Shown here: piece by piece, positions 54,684-60,515 of the stretch
Position numbering within the stretch: position 1 is the first letter of the stretch
How the letters are laid out: each line of letters opens with the position of its first letter
Translations under genes and position numbers: made by a program
Notes under the pieces: generated by a model
The model's database searches: none
Told to the model about the DNA's origin: nothing
What the model saw: the letters and a program-made list of their open reading frames with translations, nothing else
NCBI GenBank assembly: GCA_008933835.1
Contig: WBUG01000012.1
Location: 1 to 60,515, forward strand
DNA: 60,515 nt
Reading direction: 5' to 3'
Origin: Bacteroidota bacterium
GTDB taxonomy: Bacteria > Bacteroidota > Ignavibacteria > UBA10030 > UBA8401

Positions 54684-55677
54684 GAAATACTGGACCGACG
54701 ACCCCGAGATGGTGGAGCGGTACGTGCTCGGCCGTCTGTCGGAGGAAGAGAAACGGAGGCTCGACGCCGAGATCGCGGAGTGCGAACCGTGCCGCGAGAT
54801 GCTGCGGCGCGAGACGCTGCTCGCCGCCGGGGTCCGGCGTTTCGGCCGCGACGGACTCCGCTCCCGTCTCCGCCGCCGGCTGGTCCGGGAGCGGCGCTCT
54901 CCCGTACGGATGTATCAGAGCGTCGGCCTCGCCGCCGCCGTGGTCATCATCGCCGTGGGGGTCGGAGTGTACCAGATGTTCTTTGCGGACCTGACGCGCC
55001 CCACGCAGTTCGGGAAGAAGGAGATCGTCATCACGCAGGGAGGGGAGATCGGCGAGGCGCGTGAAGAGAAGCGGGAAGTGCGGACGCCGGAGGAGAAGAT
55101 GGACGCTCCTCCGCCGGAGGCGAAACCTGCCGTCCGGTCTGGAGCCGAACGGAACGTGCGTCCTGCCGAAGCGGCGAAGCGGACCGCACCCGAACCGATA
55201 CAGGAGTTCGCTCCGGCCGCGAAGAGCGATGCGGCAGCAGCGCGGAGCATCTGGCTCCTCGGCACCGTCGTCATGGAGACCGGCGCGGCCCGCACCGGCG
55301 CCGCCGCGCTCTCCGCGGAATCGCGCACGGCGGACGCGGCGGCGCCGCAGGCGTCCCCGGACCGCCCCGTCACCCTCCGCCGCGGGGACGTCCGGAACGA
55401 CGTCGCCCTGCGGCAGCGTCCCCTGAGCGCCCTTCCCACCGCACGCCGTTCGCAGATGGGATCCGCCCGCCGTGTGGAAACGCTGGTCGAGACGACCGGC
55501 GACGGAGGGCTCCAGCTGACCATCTACACGGACGACGTCGCCGCGTCGGAGCTCGACGCGGCGTCGGTCGAAACGCTCGACGGCGATTCGCTCGTCGTCA
55601 CCACCGCCACGCAGCGCATCCTCTACCGCCTGCCGCCCGATCTCTTCACCGCCCCGTCCGTCCGGACGAAGCGATAG
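54667..55677 (+). CDS. Putative membrane anti-sigma factor
   Basis: A 336-residue single-pass membrane protein. The cytoplasmic N-terminus (1-80) has the anti-sigma fold cue MVERYVLGRLSEEEKRRLDA, then a CEPC cysteine pair (C39, C42) but lacks the upstream histidine of the ZAS motif, so zinc binding may be incomplete. A transmembrane helix spans about 85-106. The periplasmic part is rich in Ala/Pro/Arg/Glu (about 120-270) and ends in a small strand-rich domain. It overlaps the ECF sigma gene, as cognate anti-sigma factors do, and should hold the sigma factor inactive until an envelope signal arrives. Confidence 0.8.
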   Translation: MNGSSKKYWTDDPEMVERYVLGRLSEEEKRRLDAEIAECEPCREMLRRETLLAAGVRRFGRDGLRSRLRRRLVRERRSPVRMYQSVGLAAAVVIIAVGVGVYQMFFADLTRPTQFGKKEIVITQGGEIGEAREEKREVRTPEEKMDAPPPEAKPAVRSGAERNVRPAEAAKRTAPEPIQEFAPAAKSDAAAARSIWLLGTVVMETGAARTGAAALSAESRTADAAAPQASPDRPVTLRRGDVRNDVALRQRPLSALPTARRSQMGSARRVETLVETTGDGGLQLTIYTDDVAASELDAASVETLDGDSLVVTTATQRILYRLPPDLFTAPSVRTKR

Positions 55678-55684
55678 GACCGAC

Positions 55685-57859
55685 ATGTCCAGCGATCTGC
55701 AATACGTGAAAGGCATCGGGCCGGTGCGGGCCGCGCTCCTGCGCCAGGCCGGCATCGAGACGGTGCGCGACCTGCTGCTCTACTTCCCGTACGACTACCT
55801 CGACCGTTCGCGCATCATCCCCATCGGGGAGCTGCCGCGGCACGTGGAAGCGGGGAACGAAGTGACCGTCATCGGCACGGTGTTCCGCGCCGAGACGAAG
55901 TACACCCGCAACCGGAAGAAGATCTTCTTCCTGACGGTGAACGACGCCACCGGATACCTCTCCTGCGTCTGGTACGGCGGCGTGGAGTGGTTCCAGAAGG
56001 CCTTCGAACCGGGCGAGGTGCTCGCCCTCTCCGCCGTGCCGGAACTGGACCGCTACCACCGCGTGCAGTTCATCCATCCCGAATTCGACCGGCTCCGCAC
56101 GAAGGACGCGGAGGACGACACGGACTGGAGCTCGCTGCTCCATACCGGCGCCATCATCCCGAAGTACTCCTCCACCGAAGCGCTCCGCAACGGCGGACTC
56201 GACAACCGCGGTTTCCGCCGCATCCTCCGCAACGCCGTAGACCATCACCTCGGCGCGCTCGGCGAACACCTTCCGCGCGAGATCCTGCAGCGCAATACGC
56301 TGCTGGACCTGACCGCGGCGGTGCGCATGGTGCACTTTCCCCGCTCGTACGCCGAACGGGACCACGCGGTCCGGCGGCTGAAGTTCGACGAGCTCTTCTA
56401 TTTCCAGCTCCTGCTCGCCTTCCGCCGGAGGGAACTGAAAGGGGAGCTCCGCGGCATCCCGTTCCGTCCGCCGGGCGAACTGTCGGAGCGGCTCCTCGGC
56501 TCGCTGCCGTTCGAACTGACCGGCGCACAGCGGCGCGTCATCGGCGAGGTCCGCGGCGACATGACGAGACCGGTGCCGATGAACCGCCTGCTGCAGGGGG
56601 ACGTCGGCAGCGGCAAGACCGTCGTCGCCCTCGCGGCGATGCTCCACGCGGCGGAGAACGGCCATCAGTGCGCTCTCATGGCGCCGACGGAGATCCTCGC
56701 CGAACAGCACTGGCGGAGTCTCACGGCGCTGCTGGAGGGCCTGCCGGTGACCGTGCGGCTGCTGGTGGGGGGACAGAAACGAAAGCTCCGCGGCGACGTG
56801 CTGGAGGACCTCCGGCGCGGCTCGGCGAACATCGTCGTCGGCACGCACGCCGTCATCCAGGACGGCGTCGATTTTGCGCGGCTCGGTCTGGTGGTGATCG
56901 ACGAACAGCACCGGTTCGGCGTCGCACAGCGCTCCGTGCTCCGCGAGAAGGGGAAGAACAATCCGCACGTCCTGGTGATGACCGCCACCCCTATCCCGCG
57001 CACGCTCGCGCTGACGGTGTACGGGGACCTGGACGTATCGGTCATCGACGAGATGCCGCGGGACCGGAGGCCGGTGAAGACCGCCCTGCGCACCGAAAAA
57101 GAAGCGGCGAAAGTGTTCGACTTCGTCGCCGCCGAGGTGCGGAACGGCCGGCAGGCGTACATCGTCTATCCGCTCATCGAAGAGTCGGACAAGGTGGACC
57201 TGAAGGCGGCGACGGCCGAGTACGAACGGCTGCAGCGCTCGGTCTTTCCGGACCGCCGGCTCGGACTGCTCCACGGCCGTCTGCCGTCGGAGGATAAGGA
57301 AGCCCTCATGCGCCGTTTCAAGGCGCGCGAGATCGACATCCTCGTCGCCACCACCGTCATCGAGGTGGGCATCGACGTGCCGAACGCCACCATCATGGTC
57401 ATCGAGGAAGCGCAGCGGTTCGGCCTGTCGCAGCTGCACCAGCTCCGCGGGCGCGTGGGCCGCGGCGCGGAGCAGAGCTACTGTGTGCTGATGACCGACA
57501 GCAAGTACGCCGCGCGGGTGCTGCAGAACGCGACGGACCGGGCCGAGGCGCGCCGGACCGTCGAAGCGACGCAGACGCGGCTCCGGACGATGGTGGAGAC
57601 CACCGACGGGTTCCGTATCGCGGAGGTGGACCTGGAGGTCCGCGGCGCCGGCGAGTTCTTCGGCACCCGGCAGAGCGGCATGCCGGGATTCCGGCTCGCG
57701 AACATCGTCACGGACACGGACATCCTCGCCGCCGCGCGCGAGGAGGCCTTCGCGCTCGTGGAGCGCGATCCGCACCTGGCGCGAAGCGAGAACCGGAACG
57801 TCCGGCGGGAGTTCGAAGCGGTCTTCCGCGACCTGCTCTCGTTCGTCCGCGTCGGATGA
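55685..57859 (+). CDS. recG: ATP-dependent DNA helicase RecG
   Basis: Branch-migration helicase of 724 residues that remodels stalled forks and Holliday junctions. It has an N-terminal wedge (OB-fold) domain (about 45-150), Walker A GDVGSGKT (305-312), the DEQH box (406-409) in VVIDEQHRFGVAQR, and the helicase C-terminal domain containing EVGIDVPNATIMVIEEAQRF and the RGRVGRG motif. The length is slightly longer than the E. coli 693. It follows the anti-sigma gene by seven bases, and its stop overlaps a possible ATG of the downstream phosphatase. Confidence 0.96.
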   Translation: MSSDLQYVKGIGPVRAALLRQAGIETVRDLLLYFPYDYLDRSRIIPIGELPRHVEAGNEVTVIGTVFRAETKYTRNRKKIFFLTVNDATGYLSCVWYGGVEWFQKAFEPGEVLALSAVPELDRYHRVQFIHPEFDRLRTKDAEDDTDWSSLLHTGAIIPKYSSTEALRNGGLDNRGFRRILRNAVDHHLGALGEHLPREILQRNTLLDLTAAVRMVHFPRSYAERDHAVRRLKFDELFYFQLLLAFRRRELKGELRGIPFRPPGELSERLLGSLPFELTGAQRRVIGEVRGDMTRPVPMNRLLQGDVGSGKTVVALAAMLHAAENGHQCALMAPTEILAEQHWRSLTALLEGLPVTVRLLVGGQKRKLRGDVLEDLRRGSANIVVGTHAVIQDGVDFARLGLVVIDEQHRFGVAQRSVLREKGKNNPHVLVMTATPIPRTLALTVYGDLDVSVIDEMPRDRRPVKTALRTEKEAAKVFDFVAAEVRNGRQAYIVYPLIEESDKVDLKAATAEYERLQRSVFPDRRLGLLHGRLPSEDKEALMRRFKAREIDILVATTVIEVGIDVPNATIMVIEEAQRFGLSQLHQLRGRVGRGAEQSYCVLMTDSKYAARVLQNATDRAEARRTVEATQTRLRTMVETTDGFRIAEVDLEVRGAGEFFGTRQSGMPGFRLANIVTDTDILAAAREEAFALVERDPHLARSENRNVRREFEAVFRDLLSFVRVG

Positions 57860-57915
57860 CGCCGCAACATGCACGGGGCACTCCCCGTATGGAACAGACC
57901 AACGCAGGAACCGAC

Positions 57916-60357
57916 ATGCCGACATACGCACCCCGTTCTCTCGCCCTTCCGCTGCTGGCCGGATTCGCCGCCCTTCTCCTCGTAACGTCCGTCCGGTGGG
58001 ACTTCTCCCCCAAATCGTCGGTGGACATCACCGTCACCCGCGGCGACGCGGAGCGGATCGCCCGCGGCGTCCTGACGGACCACGGGTACGACCCCTCCGG
58101 TCTCTCCACCGAAACGTCGTTCCAGCTCAACACGGCGCTGCAGCAGTTCCTGCGCGAACGGGTGGGAGGGCGCCGTGCGGCGGAGCTTCTTCGTTCCGAT
58201 TCGGTCCCCGCGCACCGGTGGAGCGTCTACTTCTACGACCCCGGACTCTCCACCAGCCGGATGCCGCACCAGTACCGCGTCTGGCTCTCGGCGTCGGGAC
58301 GGCTCATCGGGTTCTCGCATGTCATTCAGGATACGGCGGCGGGGGAGAAGCTCGCCGCCGCCGACGCCCGCGCGGTGGCGGAGCGGTACCTCGCCTCCGC
58401 GGGAGTGGACCTCGGCCGGTACACGGTGAAGCGGACCGCCGTCAACTCTCAGGCGAAACGGACCGACCACTCGTTCATCTACGCGGGCAACGACAGTCTC
58501 TTCGGCGCGGCGCCGGAAGTGACCGTGCGGGTGCAGGGGGCGGAGGTCGGCACGTTCTTCCGCGACGTGGTGCCGCCGCAGTCGTTCACGCAGCGCGTGG
58601 CGGACAGTTTCGGTTCGCTCGCCATCCTCTCCATCGCTGCGTACGTCGTACTGCTCACCCTCGCGTTCGTCATCATTGCGCTCTTCCTCCGCAAGTACCA
58701 TGAGGGCGAGGTGGGTGTCTCCACCGCGTTCACCGTCGCGGCGCTCCTCTTCGTCACCGCGTTCGCGGCCAGCTTGCTCGGCTTCGAATCGTCCGGCGTC
58801 GGCGTGACGATGGGGGACACGAACCGGCTCTTCGTGAAACTGGTGATGATGGTCATCTCCGCCGTCATCCTCTACGGATTCCTCACCGCCATGACGTTCG
58901 CCGCCTGGAGCGTCGGCGAATCCTCCGCGCGGCACGGACGGGGCGCGCTCCTCTCCGGCGCCGATGCGGTGCTGCGGCGGCGGTTCTTCACCGTGGACAC
59001 GGCCTACTCCGTGCTGTGGGGATACGGCGCCGGCGCGGCGGCGTTCGGACTCGCCGCCGCCGTGCACTACGCCGCTGTCGTGGTGTTCGGCGCTCCGGTC
59101 ACGGCGATGTCGCTCGGCGGCGTCGCCGAAGCGACGATGCCGCCGGTGTACGTCGTGCTCACCGCTCTGGCGGGCGCGCTCGTGTCGGAGATCGTCTTCC
59201 GCCTCTTCCTCATTGCATGGATGCGGGAACGGACCGGCCGCACCTGGCCGGGCGTGCTCCTCTCCGCTCTCCTTTGGTCCGTGGTCTCCACCGTGCTGTG
59301 GGAACCGCCGTTCGGACAACTGACGCCGCTGCCGCAGCTCTTCCTCTCGCTGCTGCTCGGCCTCTTCCTCAGCGGCGTCTTCCTGCGGTACGGTCTGCTC
59401 GCCGCCGTCATCGCGAACGTCGTGACGGTGTCGTTCGGCATGATGGAGCCCCTCGTCTTCTCGTCGGGCGATGCGTTCCTCGCCGACCGGCTGCTGTTCG
59501 CCGCGGTCATGGCGCTTCCGCTCGCCGTCGCGGCGGTCGGTCTCGTCCGCCGGGAGGAGTTCACCTTCACGGCGGAGGGGCTCCCGGCGCACATCCGGCG
59601 CATCAGCGAACGGGAACGGATGGCGAAAGAGCTGGAGATCGCCCGCACGGTGCAGATGAGCCTGCTGCCGAAGGAGAATCCGCGCATCGACGGGTACGAC
59701 ATCGCGGGGGCCTGTCTTCCCGCGTTCGAAGTGGGGGGCGATTACTACGATTTCGTGACGCTCGGCGGGAACCGGCTCGGCATCGCCATCGGCGACGTCT
59801 CGGGCAAGGGGGTGCCGGCCGCCATCTACATGACCCTTACCAAGGGCATCCTGCAGTCCCACGCAGAGGAGAACGTCTCGCCCAAGACGGTGCTCAGCAA
59901 GGTCAACCGGCTGATGTACCGGACCATCGAACGGAACTCGTTCGTAAGCATGTTCTACGCCGTGCTGGACGTGACGAGCGGGACCGTCCGCTATGCGCGG
60001 GCAGGGCATAACCCCGTGATCCTTGCGGGGTTACGCGACGAACAGCGCGAGTTCCTCACTCCGAACGGCGTCGCGCTCGGCCTGGACGAAGGGGGCGTCT
60101 TCGATTCCGTGCTCGAAGAGCGCGAGTACCGTCTGCGGTCCGGCGACCTGCTCGTCTTCTACACGGACGGTTTCACCGAAGCGCGCAACGCGGCGGGTGA
60201 CGACTTCGGCGAGTCGCGTCTCCTCGCCGCGGTCGAACGCGCGCGCGGCGGCTCCGCGTCGTCCATCGTTGATGCGGTCGTGCGCGAGACGCGCGCGTTC
60301 ATCGGCGACATGCCGCAGCACGACGACATGACGATGGTGGTCGTGAAGGTCGGATGA
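57916..60357 (+). CDS. Membrane SpoIIE/PP2C phosphatase with degenerate CPBP-like domain
   Basis: A large fusion of about 813 residues from the ATG with AGGAA five bases upstream (two in-frame ATGs lie 27 and 60 bases earlier; the first overlaps the recG stop). It has an N-terminal transmembrane anchor, a periplasmic-looking region (about 30-220), then several membrane helices (about 230-560) resembling a CPBP (CAAX protease-like) domain, and a SpoIIE/PP2C domain (about 565-813). Phosphatase metal residues are intact: Asp in GGDYYD (609 region), Asp in IGDVSGKG (627) and HDDMT (803-804). The CPBP motifs are altered: EExxxR reads SEIVFR, and the usual histidines are missing. It is probably a signalling phosphatase whose membrane part senses rather than cleaves. 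Confidence 0.85.
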   Translation: MPTYAPRSLALPLLAGFAALLLVTSVRWDFSPKSSVDITVTRGDAERIARGVLTDHGYDPSGLSTETSFQLNTALQQFLRERVGGRRAAELLRSDSVPAHRWSVYFYDPGLSTSRMPHQYRVWLSASGRLIGFSHVIQDTAAGEKLAAADARAVAERYLASAGVDLGRYTVKRTAVNSQAKRTDHSFIYAGNDSLFGAAPEVTVRVQGAEVGTFFRDVVPPQSFTQRVADSFGSLAILSIAAYVVLLTLAFVIIALFLRKYHEGEVGVSTAFTVAALLFVTAFAASLLGFESSGVGVTMGDTNRLFVKLVMMVISAVILYGFLTAMTFAAWSVGESSARHGRGALLSGADAVLRRRFFTVDTAYSVLWGYGAGAAAFGLAAAVHYAAVVVFGAPVTAMSLGGVAEATMPPVYVVLTALAGALVSEIVFRLFLIAWMRERTGRTWPGVLLSALLWSVVSTVLWEPPFGQLTPLPQLFLSLLLGLFLSGVFLRYGLLAAVIANVVTVSFGMMEPLVFSSGDAFLADRLLFAAVMALPLAVAAVGLVRREEFTFTAEGLPAHIRRISERERMAKELEIARTVQMSLLPKENPRIDGYDIAGACLPAFEVGGDYYDFVTLGGNRLGIAIGDVSGKGVPAAIYMTLTKGILQSHAEENVSPKTVLSKVNRLMYRTIERNSFVSMFYAVLDVTSGTVRYARAGHNPVILAGLRDEQREFLTPNGVALGLDEGGVFDSVLEEREYRLRSGDLLVFYTDGFTEARNAAGDDFGESRLLAAVERARGGSASSIVDAVVRETRAFIGDMPQHDDMTMVVVKVG

Positions 60358-60426
60358 CGCGACGTCGTCCGGTCTTCACGCTCCGTCCTCTCCGGAAAAA
60401 ATTTCCGCGAAAATCCCCGCCGAGTC

Positions 60427-60454
60427 TTGACAACCTTCTATAATTCCGTATATT
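60427..60454 (+). promoter_or_regulatory. Strong predicted sigma-70 promoter leading out of the window
   Basis: TTGACA and TATATT are separated by 16 bases, in a short AT-rich patch. Transcription would run off the right edge of the window, so the gene it drives is not visible. A CCCG/CGGG hairpin lies about 20 bases downstream. The 158 bases after the phosphatase gene hold nothing else that I can support. Confidence 0.7.
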
Positions 60455-60515
60455 AGTAGTGGAATTTCGCCCGTTTTCGCGGGTCGCACTCCGGTCGGCG
60501 ATGAAGCGATGAAGC

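Noticed and set aside
57916-60357. Active CAAX-protease (CPBP) annotation for the large membrane phosphatase
   Set aside because: The paired glutamate and catalytic histidines are not present, so only a degenerate, CPBP-like fold is proposed.
60501-60515. ATG AAG CGA TGA and a second ATG at the right edge as a gene start
   Set aside because: The first frame stops after three codons, and too little sequence remains to judge the second.

Overview
The window is about 60.5 kb of dense, high-GC (estimated mid-60s %) bacterial chromosome. It encodes a Gram-negative envelope: lpxB, lpxK, a TonB-like protein, several lipoproteins and an outer-membrane beta-barrel candidate. The lineage looks like the Bacteroidota/Chlorobiota (FCB) side of the tree. 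The pointers are a DUF4922-SpoIID-AmpG-NagZ gene block, a bifunctional GNAT/nitrilase, and an ECF sigma factor with a Bacteroidota-type region 4. The visible promoters, however, are E. coli-like (TTGACA/TATAAT type), and dnaK has a consensus sigma-54 promoter. That argues against typical Bacteroidia and leaves Kapabacteria, Ignavibacteria or Rhodothermota-type lineages possible. No rRNA, tRNA, CRISPR array, prophage or insertion sequence was seen.

Layout. 1-6.2 kb (+): the membrane arm of respiratory complex I, nuoJKLMN, after the alanine/proline-rich tail of a probable nuoI, closed by a bidirectional terminator. 6.3-7.9 kb (-): birA and coaX. 8.1-14.1 kb (+): dnaK with its unusual promoter, a serA-type dehydrogenase and clpB. 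14.2-15.7 kb (-): the GNAT/carbon-nitrogen hydrolase. 15.9-26.5 kb (+): nine tightly packed genes that read as a peptidoglycan salvage operon. They are a tandem glycosyltransferase, a small lipoprotein, a GNAT, a GalT-like DUF4922 nucleotidyltransferase, a SpoIID protein without a signal peptide, AmpG permease, a BadF-type sugar kinase, a NagZ-like GH3 fused to a beta-lactamase-fold domain, and a creatininase-family hydrolase. 26.6-33.6 kb (+): an unknown beta-barrel candidate, a P5C dehydrogenase, sucC, a small toxin-antitoxin pair, gatB and tpiA.

33.8-51.9 kb (+): a membrane-anchored GH2-fold protein that has lost both catalytic glutamates, then smc, a HAD phosphatase, a methyltransferase-like membrane protein, lpxB, a DUF374 acyltransferase, lpxK, a class I amidotransferase, queA, an APC permease, ispD, plsY, gpsA and an exported amidohydrolase. 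51.9-54.0 kb (-): a TonB-like protein and a von Willebrand A protein. 54.1-60.4 kb (+): an ECF sigma factor with its anti-sigma factor, recG, and a large membrane SpoIIE/PP2C phosphatase with a degenerate CAAX-protease-like domain. A strong promoter then points out of the window.

Most is housekeeping. The parts worth attention are the salvage operon, where a GalT-type transferase next to a sugar kinase suggests an uncharacterised route for recovered wall sugars; the GH2 pseudoenzyme; the sigma-54 control region of dnaK; and the CPBP-like/PP2C fusion. No stretch longer than about 300 bases lacks a gene.
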